Source of the DNA: Pseudomonadota bacterium
GTDB lineage: Bacteria; Pseudomonadota; Alphaproteobacteria; Rhizobiales; Aestuariivirgaceae
Direction: 5' to 3'
NCBI GenBank assembly: GCA_016522385.1
Contig: JAEKFU010000418.1
Span: 1-13,071 of the forward strand
Length of the DNA stretch: 13,071 nt
The notes under the pieces were generated by a model that saw only the letters and a program-made list of their open reading frames with translations, was not told where the DNA came from and searched no databases. This document shows, piece by piece, positions 6,434-13,071 of this stretch. Numbering within the stretch: position 1 is the first letter of the stretch; each line of letters begins with the position of its first letter. A program made the position numbers and the translations under genes.

Positions 6434-6847
6434 CTATCCCAAGTAGCAAATTGCACGCTTTCGCCCGGTCGCCCGCGTAATCTTGTTTTCTCTGCCATAG
6501 ACAAGTTCAAGGCTCCAAAGCTCCTTACACAGACCACTCCACACGTCGCGATAACACAATACCAGTGATTTTCCAACTGTGAGCCCCCTGCAGTGGAAGC
6601 CGGCTGAACGGGCCAGTTCATCTGCCGTACGCAGGTCGAGCGAAATGAATTTTCGGATTTCCGCATGTCGGATATTTGTACCGCCCCAATCCTCCACATG
6701 GTCATGAAAAGCCGTCGCCAATGGCGTCGCAATGGCCCAACGCACCTGCTGCCAGACCGCCACGCCACTAACCACACCGAGCAGCACTCCGGCAACCACC
6801 AGCAGCCCCACGAGAGGCCGCCTAGTCGTGGAACCGGGTTCGCTCAT
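6434..6847 (-). CDS. Single-pass membrane protein of unknown function, translationally coupled to sdhB
   Basis: The ATG at 6847 overlaps the sdhB stop in an ATGA arrangement, a strong sign that this 137-residue frame is the real gene and is translated by coupling from sdhB. A longer overlapping frame ending at 6427 has no such support. Residues 1-10 are polar with two arginines before one hydrophobic helix at about 11-32, so the chain is likely anchored with its bulk (33-137) in the periplasm. That part has four cysteines (C86, C98, C107, C134), enough for two disulfides. I do not recognise a domain. Position at the end of sdhCDA-creD-sdhB suggests a role linked to succinate dehydrogenase or merely shared expression; neither is proven. 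A hairpin follows 3 bases after the stop. Confidence 0.8.
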   Translation of the reverse strand: MSEPGSTTRRPLVGLLVVAGVLLGVVSGVAVWQQVRWAIATPLATAFHDHVEDWGGTNIRHAEIRKFISLDLRTADELARSAGFHCRGLTVGKSLVLCYRDVWSGLCKELWSLELVYGRENKITRATGRKRAICYLG

Positions 6848-7620
6848 ACTCGGCGTTCGACCATCAATTTCTTGATCTCGGCGATCGACCTAGCTGGATT
6901 GAGCCCTTTTGGACAGGCCTTGCTGCAGTTCATGATCGTATGGCAGCGGTAGAGCCTGAACGGGTCCTCAAGATTGTCAAGCCGCTCTCCCGTTGCCTCG
7001 TCGCGGCTGTCAATCAGCCACCGGTAGGCCTGCAGAAGGATGGCCGGGCCGAGATAGCGCTCACCATTCCACCAGTAGGACGGGCAAGACGTCGAGCAAC
7101 ACGCACACAGGATGCATTCGTAAAGCCCGTCAAGCTTTTCCCTATCGCCTTTCGACTGCGCCCACTCGCGCTGCGGTTCCGGTGATACGGTCTTCAGCCA
7201 AGGCTCGATGGAACGGTGCTGGGCGTAGAACCGCGTCATGTCCGGAACCAAATCCTTTACCACCGGCATATGCGGCAGCGGATAGATTTTCACCGGCCCA
7301 TTGACCTCATCGATACCCTTGGTGCACGCCAGCGTGTTGGTACCGTCGATATTCATTGCACACGAGCCGCAGATACCCTCCCGGCACGAGCGCCGGAATG
7401 TCAGTGTTGGATCGATCTCGTTCTTGATCTTTATCATGGCATCCAACACCATCGGGCCACATTCATCCAAATCGACCGTATAGCTGTCCATGGCCGGGTT
7501 CTGGCCGTTATCCGGGTTCCAGCGATAAATCTGGAATTCCTTAAGCCGTCCGCCTGATGGTACTGGCCAGGTTTTGCCCTGGCCCACCTGACTGTTCTTT
7601 GGCAGCGCTAATTCAACCAT
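6844..7620 (-). CDS. sdhB: Succinate dehydrogenase iron-sulfur subunit
   Basis: SdhB carries electrons from the FAD of SdhA through three clusters to ubiquinone at the membrane anchor. All ligands are present in the 258-residue product: [2Fe-2S] C79, C84, C87, C99; [4Fe-4S] C169, C172, C175, C236; [3Fe-4S] C179, C226, C232. Spacing of the last seven equals that of the E. coli protein. P180, W183, W184 and H227 match residues at the E. coli quinone site. The ATG at 7620 has AAGGTGA on the minus strand (7627-7633), 6 bases upstream. Unusually, the gene does not follow sdhA: a creD gene lies between them, ending 29 bases upstream of sdhB. Its stop overlaps the start of a small membrane protein gene. 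Confidence 0.98.
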   Translation of the reverse strand: MVELALPKNSQVGQGKTWPVPSGGRLKEFQIYRWNPDNGQNPAMDSYTVDLDECGPMVLDAMIKIKNEIDPTLTFRRSCREGICGSCAMNIDGTNTLACTKGIDEVNGPVKIYPLPHMPVVKDLVPDMTRFYAQHRSIEPWLKTVSPEPQREWAQSKGDREKLDGLYECILCACCSTSCPSYWWNGERYLGPAILLQAYRWLIDSRDEATGERLDNLEDPFRLYRCHTIMNCSKACPKGLNPARSIAEIKKLMVERRV

Positions 7621-7649
7621 TGTTGCTCACCTTGACTTGCAGTTTCGCT

Positions 7650-9134
7650 TCATGCCTTGGCCGAAAACTCCGATTCTTTTGGATTGTACCAATTAACCTT
7701 GCGTGTCGCATACATGGTAATCGACACAGCCGCAAAGACCATGAGCGAGCCCACCACAAGTGCGTAGTCGGCAAGATTGAGCAGGGCCCACAACAAAACA
7801 TAAACCGCCACCAAAACCACAACGACAATCGCAGCTCGGCGGCGTTCGCGTAAGATAACGCTGCAATACCCGCCAATCAACACAATGGTCGCCAGCGCCG
7901 AGATCACATAGGCGAGATCAAAACCGACCTGCTCGGAAAAAGACAGCAGCAGCAGATAGGAAACCACGTTTGCAATGCCGACAAAGAGATACTGCACAAT
8001 GTGGACTGCCTGGTCCCGTCCAACGAGCTCGATCAGATAGAGTGAAATCATCACAAAGCCGATGAACAACATTGCATATTTCAACGCCCGGTCCACCTGA
8101 CTGTAAAGATCAACGGGTGTGAACAGTCCGACATTGAACTCACCACCTCCGGCGCCGCCGGCAAATGACATGCGATGATAGTTGGCAGTTCCCGACGGCC
8201 CGGCGAAACGGACCAAAGCATCGATTTTGCCACTCTTGCTGACTGTCGGCTGTTGCCGGGCAATCTGAGGCAGCTGCCAGTGCGCCTTGAAACCCGTCGT
8301 GCTGATATCCCGAGAGCTGGGCAGGAACAATCCGGAAAAGCTCGGATCGGGCCAGTCCGATTTAATTTCCCAAGCGACCTGCCGGCCGTTGGGAATCACG
8401 CCGAATTTCAATGCACCCTGCATTGTGAGATCGAACTTGAAGGCATTTTTCTTCGCCGGGTCAATTGGCAGGGAGGGAACATGAATACCGGACACATTCT
8501 CCGCAAACGTTTCGCGCCGATCGACAGGCCCAGGTTCGGCACTGAGGCCCCGGCCATTCCACAATAGTTCCACTTTGTTTCGAAAGGTGCGTCGATCGGA
8601 TACCAGTATCGACAGGAATGCTTCACTCCACAGCACCTCATCTTCTCTCTGAAGAATCTTGCTGAGGTTTTTTGGCTCGAACTGGCCCTCGATCCTTGTC
8701 TCAGCGGTATAGACCGGCACTTCATAAATGCCGCGGTAGCGCTTTTCCGTCTTGAGTGACGTCGCTCCGTTCAGCACATCTGGTGCAATGCTGAGATACT
8801 GCCGACTGGAGGAGCGGTCCTTGATGCGTACTTCGCACTTTTCGGCATTGCCTTTGCAGTCCTTACGCCACTCGGTTTTCTCAGTCGTCGTGATCTTGTT
8901 GTAAGGCACAATCAGATAGGGGCCGGAAAGGATCTGACGCCCACCGCCCCATTGCGATGAGATTTCACTGGCTGCCTGTCGAGCCGAACTCTGCCGGTCG
9001 CTGGACAGAAAGCCGACAATCATCGTTGGAATGCCCAAGAGCAGGATCAACATGCACACGGCGAGAAACTTTAGAGCCGGCAGTGCCCGCTGGAGCGTTG
9101 ACGCGAGTTTGTTGGATTCTGGAATTGAATTCAT
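7650..9134 (-). CDS. creD: CreD-family inner-membrane protein
   Basis: The 494-residue product matches the CreD family (the E. coli member is under CreBC control and linked to colicin E2 tolerance and envelope phenotypes; its biochemical role is unknown). Family hallmarks are RYRGIYEVPVYTAETRIEGQF-like sequence at about 132-152, FTPVDLYSQVDRALKYAMLF at 338-357 and L-L-L-L-S-F-S-E-Q-V-G-F at 395-405. There is one N-terminal helix (about 21-42), a large presumed periplasmic domain (about 43-345) with a cysteine pair at C93 and C100, and about five C-terminal helices (350-370, 379-399, 405-425, 434-453, 456-476). The ATG at 9134 has no recognisable Shine-Dalgarno sequence and a perfect hairpin ends 9 bases before it. 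It sits between sdhA and sdhB, an odd position. Start choice rests on the N-terminal helix. Confidence 0.92.
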   Translation of the reverse strand: MNSIPESNKLASTLQRALPALKFLAVCMLILLLGIPTMIVGFLSSDRQSSARQAASEISSQWGGGRQILSGPYLIVPYNKITTTEKTEWRKDCKGNAEKCEVRIKDRSSSRQYLSIAPDVLNGATSLKTEKRYRGIYEVPVYTAETRIEGQFEPKNLSKILQREDEVLWSEAFLSILVSDRRTFRNKVELLWNGRGLSAEPGPVDRRETFAENVSGIHVPSLPIDPAKKNAFKFDLTMQGALKFGVIPNGRQVAWEIKSDWPDPSFSGLFLPSSRDISTTGFKAHWQLPQIARQQPTVSKSGKIDALVRFAGPSGTANYHRMSFAGGAGGGEFNVGLFTPVDLYSQVDRALKYAMLFIGFVMISLYLIELVGRDQAVHIVQYLFVGIANVVSYLLLLSFSEQVGFDLAYVISALATIVLIGGYCSVILRERRRAAIVVVVLVAVYVLLWALLNLADYALVVGSLMVFAAVSITMYATRKVNWYNPKESEFSAKA

Positions 9135-9315
9135 TGCTAGGCATTGGCCGTTCCGGCCAACGACCGCAACTTGCCACCCCGAAAATTGAAGACGTGGTCA
9201 AGCTGCCAGAACCATGTGCAATCTTCGGGCAGAAACCCTGCAAATCCCGATTACAACCCCGCAATTGTTGCCTATGCGAGGTCTTCAGGTTGCAGCTCAG
9301 TAACGGCTTCGCTCG
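9135..9315 (-). other. sdhA-creD intergenic gap of 181 bases
   Basis: The other junctions within sdhCDA are 4 and 6 bases, so this gap stands out. I see no credible gene: a frame starting near 9264 overlaps creD in another phase and has no family features. On the minus strand TTGACC occurs about 60 bases before creD, but no -10 element lies 16-18 bases later. The clearest structure is the hairpin at 9144-9160. The gap may hold a second promoter for creD-sdhB, an RNA processing site, or remnants of an insertion. Confidence 0.5.
9144..9160 (-). promoter_or_regulatory. Perfect hairpin just upstream of the creD start
   Basis: TTGGCCG at 9144-9150 pairs exactly with CGGCCAA at 9154-9160 with a 3-base loop (GAA in the minus-strand RNA). 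The stem ends 9 bases before the creD ATG, in the place where a ribosome binding site should be. No U tract follows, so it is not a classical terminator. It could limit creD translation, stabilise or stall the processed sdhCDA message, or be a DNA palindrome bound by a protein. Confidence 0.6.
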
Positions 9316-11175
9316 TCAATAAACCCGCGCTTTCGGCTTTATGTACTCAATCTCGTTCGAAAGCGTCCAAGTATGAACCGGCCGGTCACCAAGTGTCACC
9401 TTGCGCTTGGCGGTATCGACCCAGGTTAGTGTGTGCTTCATCCAGGTCTTGTCATCGCGGTCCGGGTAATCTTCACGCGCATGGGCGCCGCGGCTTTCCT
9501 TGCGGTTGGCCGCGCTGTGAATTGTCACCGCCGCCTGGGCAATAAGATTGTCATATTCGAGCGTCTCGATCAGGTCGGAGTTCCAGATCAGCGACCTGTC
9601 AGTCACCGAAATATCGCCGATGGCATTCCAGATAGCGTCGACCTTGGCAACGCCGTCTTCCAGCACGTCACCGGTACGGTAAACGGCGCACTGATCCTGC
9701 ATCGTTTTTTGCATCTGCCGACGCAGTTCGGCCGTTGGCGTGCCGCCTGAAGCGTGACGGAAATGGTCAAGCCGGGCAATGGCCGCCTCACCGGCATCAT
9801 GCGCCAGATCGGCATGCTTGGAGTTTGCTTCGGTGGTCTCGGCGCATCTGAGAGCCGCAGCTCGGCCGAACACCACAAGGTCTGTCAGCGAGTTGGACCC
9901 CAGTCGGTTGGCGCCATGTACAGAGGCACAGGCCGCTTCACCTGCCGCCAATAGGCCTGGCACCGTTGCATCGGGATCGCCCTTGCTCGGCCTGATCACT
10001 TCTCCGATATAGTTCGTCGGGATACCGCCCATATTGTAATGCACCGTCGGCAAGACGGGTATCGGTTCCCGCGTCACATCGACACCGGCGAAGATCCGCG
10101 CCGATTCCGAGATGCCAGGCAGGCGTTCGTTGAGTAGATCAGCACCCAGATGATCGAGATGCAGATAGATGTGATCCTTCTCCTTGCCGACACCGCGCCC
10201 GTCGCGGATTTCCATGGTCATTGCCCGCGACACCACATCACGCGAGGCAAGATCCTTGGCCGACGGCGCATAGCGTTCCATGAACCGCTCGCCTTCAGAA
10301 TTGACCAGGTAGCCGCCCTCACCGCGCACCCCTTCGGTGATCAGGACGCCGGCACCATAAACTCCGGTCGGATGAAACTGCACGAACTCCATGTCCTCCA
10401 GCGGTAGGCCCGCCCTAAGCACCATAGCGTTGCCATCGCCGGTACAGGTGTGCGCCGATGTACATGAGAAATACGCCCGGCCGTAACCGCCGGTCGCCAG
10501 AATTGTCTTGTGCGCCCGGAAGCGGTGTATCGTTCCGTCTTCCATATTGAGCGCCATCAAACCGCGGCAGGCGCCGTCATCATCCATGATCAAATCAAGC
10601 GCAAAATATTCGATAAAAAATTCCGCATCATGTTTGAGCGACTGGCCATACAGCGTGTGCAGGATGGCGTGACCGGTTCGGTCGGCTGCAGCGCAGGTGC
10701 GCTGCGCCGCCGGTCCCTCGCCAAACTTTGTGGTCATCCCGCCGAAAGCCCGCTGGTAGATGTCACCGGATTCTGTACGCGAGAACGGCACACCCCAATG
10801 TTCAAGTTCATAGACCGCATCGGGAGCCTCGCGGGCGAGATACTCAATGGCATCCTGATCACCCAGCCAGTCGGAGCCCTTGACCGAATCGTACATATGC
10901 CAGCGCCAGTTGTCTTCGCCCATATTGCCGAGCGAGGCGGCAATACCTCCCTGGGCGGCAACGGTGTGGCTGCGAGTGGGAAAAACCTTGCTGACACAAG
11001 CAGTTTTCAGCCCCGCTTGCGAGCAGCCGACTGCGGCGCGCAGGCCTGCGCCGCCGGCGCCGACCACGACAACGTCAAACGTGTGATCGACGACGTCATA
11101 CGCACGGCCTGAGACGGTGAAGCATTTGGACGCACCGAATGTCGCGGCGGAACCATTGGTTTTCTTGTTAGCCAT
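9316..11175 (-). CDS. sdhA: Succinate dehydrogenase flavoprotein subunit
   Basis: SdhA oxidises succinate to fumarate with covalently bound FAD on the cytoplasmic face of the membrane. The 619-residue product has the dinucleotide-binding GAGGAGLRAA at 39-48, the FAD-attaching H70 in RSHTVAAQGG, HPTG with H268, R312 in SRDVVSRAM (proton relay arginine), H379 in TVHYNMGG and R424 in GANRLGSNSL; all substrate-site residues of the family are present. Length is typical for alphaproteobacteria. A GGAG lies 11 bases before the ATG at 11175, inside the end of sdhD, whose stop is 6 bases upstream. sdhC, sdhD and sdhA are tightly packed and surely cotranscribed. sdhB, normally next, comes only after a 181-base gap and creD. 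Confidence 0.98.
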   Translation of the reverse strand: MANKKTNGSAATFGASKCFTVSGRAYDVVDHTFDVVVVGAGGAGLRAAVGCSQAGLKTACVSKVFPTRSHTVAAQGGIAASLGNMGEDNWRWHMYDSVKGSDWLGDQDAIEYLAREAPDAVYELEHWGVPFSRTESGDIYQRAFGGMTTKFGEGPAAQRTCAAADRTGHAILHTLYGQSLKHDAEFFIEYFALDLIMDDDGACRGLMALNMEDGTIHRFRAHKTILATGGYGRAYFSCTSAHTCTGDGNAMVLRAGLPLEDMEFVQFHPTGVYGAGVLITEGVRGEGGYLVNSEGERFMERYAPSAKDLASRDVVSRAMTMEIRDGRGVGKEKDHIYLHLDHLGADLLNERLPGISESARIFAGVDVTREPIPVLPTVHYNMGGIPTNYIGEVIRPSKGDPDATVPGLLAAGEAACASVHGANRLGSNSLTDLVVFGRAAALRCAETTEANSKHADLAHDAGEAAIARLDHFRHASGGTPTAELRRQMQKTMQDQCAVYRTGDVLEDGVAKVDAIWNAIGDISVTDRSLIWNSDLIETLEYDNLIAQAAVTIHSAANRKESRGAHAREDYPDRDDKTWMKHTLTWVDTAKRKVTLGDRPVHTWTLSNEIEYIKPKARVY

Positions 11176-11181
11176 TCGGAA

Positions 11182-11562
11182 TCAGGCTCCAAATCCCAGT
11201 TTGAGGACTGCGAAAACACCGGCGATTGCGATCACAGCGCAAAAGAACGCATTCGCCAACAGACATGCAATCTTGCGGCCTTCGCCATGCACGTAGTCCT
11301 CAATCACCACCTGCATGCCAAGGCGCATATGCCAGGTGATCGACAGAATGAAGGCCAGCAAGACAATGGTCACGATCGGATGCCCAAGACGCGCGATTAC
11401 CGCAGCGTGGTCGGCGCCGGTCAGCGAAATCACGATACCCATAACGCATATAACCAGCGGAATATTCGCGATCGCCGTGACCCGTTGCATCCACCAATGG
11501 TCGGTACCTGATTTGGCTGAGCCAAGACCGCGGACTTTGCCCAAAGGCGTGCGTAAGCTCAT
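11182..11562 (-). CDS. sdhD: Succinate dehydrogenase membrane anchor subunit
   Basis: SdhD, with SdhC, anchors the complex and shares heme b and the ubiquinone site. The 126-residue product has three hydrophobic helices (about 29-49, 61-82, 98-121). H78 in I-T-W-H-M-R matches the heme-ligating histidine of E. coli SdhD, and D89-Y90 in I-E-D-Y match the D82-Y83 pair near the quinone, with the same 12-residue distance. The N-terminal HWWMQRVTAIANIP block is typical of alphaproteobacterial SdhD. The start is 4 bases after the sdhC stop. A purine-rich GAGGAG touches the ATG directly, too close to serve; GGTGAG overlapping the end of sdhC, about 9 bases upstream, is a better candidate. Confidence 0.95.
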   Translation of the reverse strand: MSLRTPLGKVRGLGSAKSGTDHWWMQRVTAIANIPLVICVMGIVISLTGADHAAVIARLGHPIVTIVLLAFILSITWHMRLGMQVVIEDYVHGEGRKIACLLANAFFCAVIAIAGVFAVLKLGFGA

Positions 11563-11566
11563 CTCC

Positions 11567-11974
11567 TCATCTCACCGCGTATCCGACGATCCAGACCAGG
11601 ACGGTCAGCACAATCGACCCGACAAGATTGGCCTTGGCCATGAATTCTACCTGGTCAAGTTCGAATCCCCGGCCGGTATCCCAGACCAGATGGCGAAGGC
11701 CGCCTAGCGCATGGTGGATCAGCGTCCAGGTGTAGCCCAACAGGATGATGCGTCCGAACCAAGAACCGAAGAACCCGTTCACCATATCGAAATAGCCAGC
11801 TCCGACGGCAGCGGCGACCAGCCACCAAGCAACTAGAAAAGTGCCGAAATAGAGCGCGACGCCGGTAATGCGGTGCGCGATTGACATCATCATCGTCAGC
11901 ATCGGCCTGTAAACCTGCAAATGCGGCGACAGAGGCCGTTGATCCTGAGAGCTGGTGCTGGACATCATTCCCAT
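11567..11974 (-). CDS. sdhC: Succinate dehydrogenase cytochrome b556 subunit
   Basis: SdhC is the other membrane anchor and heme b ligand subunit. The 135-residue product shows both family signatures: RPLSPHLQVYRPML at 13-26 leading to SIAHRITG (S31 and R35 match the E. coli quinone-site S27 and R31), and H88-x3-G-L-R-H-L-V-W-D at 88-99, where H88 matches the heme ligand. Three helices lie at about 36-58, 72-95 and 115-134. Three start codons are close together: 11974, 11968 and 11965. None has a strong ribosome binding site; a GGA is best spaced for the last, which would give MSSTSSQDQRPLSP. This is the first gene of sdhCDA, 122 bases after mch, with palindromic sequence in that gap. Confidence 0.95.
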   Translation of the reverse strand: MGMMSSTSSQDQRPLSPHLQVYRPMLTMMMSIAHRITGVALYFGTFLVAWWLVAAAVGAGYFDMVNGFFGSWFGRIILLGYTWTLIHHALGGLRHLVWDTGRGFELDQVEFMAKANLVGSIVLTVLVWIVGYAVR

Positions 11975-12009
11975 CCGATAATTATTTCGAGCCTCGCCAG
12001 CGCTTCGAC

Positions 12010-12050
12010 GGGCCCGGCCCAGTTTACGCTTTGCAGTGCAACAAAGTAAA
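12010..12050. promoter_or_regulatory. Palindromes upstream of sdhC, candidate operator or promoter region
   Basis: Two perfect 11-bp palindromes with one central base lie here: GGGCC-C-GGCCC at 12010-12020 and TTGCA-G-TGCAA at 12031-12041. Their centres are 21 bp apart. The second is nested within a wider symmetry: TTTAC at 12023-12027 with GTAAA at 12046-12050, and CTTTG with CAAAG inside. The array lies 36-76 bases before the sdhC start, where a promoter is expected. I cannot name a regulator; it does not match the FNR consensus. Confidence 0.45.
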
Positions 12051-12096
12051 TCATCCCCGTGCCAAACTTGCCTAAGAAACGCACATCAAATCTTGA

Positions 12097-13071
12097 TCAC
12101 TTCGGTATCAAGGTCCAGTAATCGAGTTCAAGCAGCACACCATCGACAAACCCTTCATCGGTCCGACCGGGAAAACCGCTACACGGCATGTCCAGCGTTG
12201 CAGTTGTCGCCAGCCGAACCGCACCGACATCGTCTCTGCCATTGACCTCTGTGACATCTTTAACCTCGGACCAGCAATACACCGTGCCACCGGCGAACAG
12301 CGGTGCGACATGTCGCCCGCCATTGATGGCCGCAATGTGAAAGGCGTTGCCAAGACCGTTGAAGCTCAGAGCCCTGGCCAGAGAGAGGACATGGCCGCCA
12401 TAAATGATCCGCTTGCCAAACCGCCCTTTGGCCTCGGTGTGTTGGTTGAAATGCACCTTGGCCGGATTCTGATAAAGGCGCGCGGCAATCATGTGTTCGG
12501 CTTCTTCTACCGTCATGCCATCGACATGATCGATCTGCTCACCGACCAGGTAATCGGCAAATCGGTATTCGCAACCCGACAAAGCATTGTCCCACGCGGC
12601 CGTTTCAATCGCCGGACAAGCTGATCCGAGTGCGCTGGCTTGCACAACTTCCGGCAAGTCGGGCACCACGGGATCAGGTGACGGCGATGCGGCATCACGC
12701 TTTCGCACCATCACCCAGCGCACATAGTCGAGCACAACTTCGCCAGTCTGATTGCGACCGGTCGAGCGGACATAGACAACACCGGTCTTGCCGTTCGAGT
12801 TTTCCTTGACGCCGATCACTTCAGATGTTGCAGCTAGGGTATCCCCCGGGTACACCGGCGCCAGAAAACGGCAGTCCGCGTATCCCAGATTGGCGATCGC
12901 GTTGAGCGAGATATCCGGCACCGTCTTGCCGAATACTATGTGAAATACCAGCAGATCATCGACCGGCGCCCGGGGATAGCCGATGTCCATGGCCATTGCA
13001 TCCGATGACTGGACTGCAAAGCGCGAGCCATAAAGCGCCGTATACATAGACACATCGCCCTCGGTAATGGT
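12097..13071 (-). CDS. mch: Mesaconyl-CoA hydratase (MaoC/hotdog fold), N-terminus cut by window edge
   Basis: Mch interconverts mesaconyl-CoA and (2R,3S)-beta-methylmalyl-CoA in the ethylmalonyl-CoA pathway, by which many alphaproteobacteria without isocitrate lyase assimilate acetyl-CoA. The frame stays open to the window edge: six codons (T-I-T-E-G-D) precede the GTG at 13053 and continue the family pattern. That GTG is internal, 324 residues are visible, and roughly 20-30 N-terminal ones are missing. Recalled family blocks include FHIVFGKTVPDISLNAIANL (about 43-62), V-x-P-G-D-T-L, G-V-K-E-N-S-N-G, DYVRWVMVRKRD (115-126), GEQIDHVDGMTVEEAEHM (177-194), N-P-A-K-V-H-F, IYGGHVLSLARALSFNGL (223-240) and L-D-Y-W-T-L-I-P-K at the end. 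Two hotdog domains are implied. It lies 122 bases upstream of sdhC on the same strand. A more general MaoC-family dehydratase is the alternative. Confidence 0.88.
   Translation of the reverse strand, partial: TITEGDVSMYTALYGSRFAVQSSDAMAMDIGYPRAPVDDLLVFHIVFGKTVPDISLNAIANLGYADCRFLAPVYPGDTLAATSEVIGVKENSNGKTGVVYVRSTGRNQTGEVVLDYVRWVMVRKRDAASPSPDPVVPDLPEVVQASALGSACPAIETAAWDNALSGCEYRFADYLVGEQIDHVDGMTVEEAEHMIAARLYQNPAKVHFNQHTEAKGRFGKRIIYGGHVLSLARALSFNGLGNAFHIAAINGGRHVAPLFAGGTVYCWSEVKDVTEVNGRDDVGAVRLATTATLDMPCSGFPGRTDEGFVDGVLLELDYWTLIPK

Noticed and set aside
6427..6795. 122-codon minus-strand frame overlapping the four-cysteine protein
   Set aside because: It has no ribosome binding site or coupling to sdhB, whereas the chosen frame overlaps the sdhB stop as ATGA and has a clear membrane helix.
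8965..9264. 99-codon minus-strand frame across the sdhA-creD gap
   Set aside because: It runs into creD in another phase and shows no domain, signal peptide or ribosome binding site.
12085..12097. ATCAA-atc-TTGAT after mch as an FNR-type box
   Set aside because: The FNR consensus is TTGAT-N4-ATCAA; here the half-sites are everted and the spacer is 3, so it is only a small hairpin at the mch stop.
13051..13053. GTG at 13053 as the start of the MaoC-type gene
   Set aside because: Six further codons to the window edge continue the mesaconyl-CoA hydratase pattern; the true start lies beyond the edge.
1..13071. Mobile elements, CRISPR arrays, tRNA or defence genes
   Set aside because: No regularly spaced repeats, transposase or integrase motifs, cloverleaf sequences or known defence domains were seen in either strand.

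Overview
The window looks like a core metabolic stretch of an alphaproteobacterial chromosome, most likely Hyphomicrobiales (Rhizobiales) or a close relative. This placement rests on the style of the LeuB, SdhC/SdhD and mesaconyl-CoA hydratase proteins, the moderately high GC content, and a mesaconyl-CoA hydratase gene directly upstream of sdhCDA. I see no tRNA, rRNA, CRISPR array, transposase, integrase or phage gene. Both edges cut genes: leuC on the left and mesaconyl-CoA hydratase (mch) on the right.

Left part (1-5685), leucine and cell wall: the C-terminal part of leuC, then a 515-base interval containing an unannotated-size 51-residue membrane ORF and inverted repeats. Next come leuD and, 10 bases after it, a secreted MltB-type lytic transglycosylase. 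On the opposite strand lies a secreted M23 (LytM-type) endopeptidase, which diverges from leuB across a 73-base intergenic region. leuB is followed almost at once by a small VOC-fold protein. Isopropylmalate isomerase (LeuC plus LeuD) and isopropylmalate dehydrogenase (LeuB) catalyse consecutive steps of leucine synthesis. The two peptidoglycan enzymes sit between leuD and leuB.

Middle (5699-6847): a minus-strand periplasmic mono-heme protein of the cytochrome P460 family, convergent with the VOC gene. A hairpin follows, which ends the next minus-strand operon.

Right part (6434-13071, all minus strand): in transcription order mch, sdhC, sdhD, sdhA, creD, sdhB and a single-pass membrane protein of unknown function. 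The four succinate dehydrogenase subunits have all expected heme, FAD, Fe-S and quinone residues. The operon is split: a CreD-family inner-membrane protein lies between sdhA and sdhB, after a 181-base gap that ends in a perfect hairpin. Mch acts in the ethylmalonyl-CoA pathway of acetyl-CoA assimilation, which feeds C4 acids towards succinate and malate, so its place next to succinate dehydrogenase makes metabolic sense.

Most of the window is ordinary housekeeping. The points worth a second look are creD inside the sdh operon, the four-cysteine protein translationally coupled to sdhB, nested palindromes upstream of sdhC, the 51-residue ORF between leuC and leuD, and a 22-bp tandem duplication that carries the start codon of the VOC gene.
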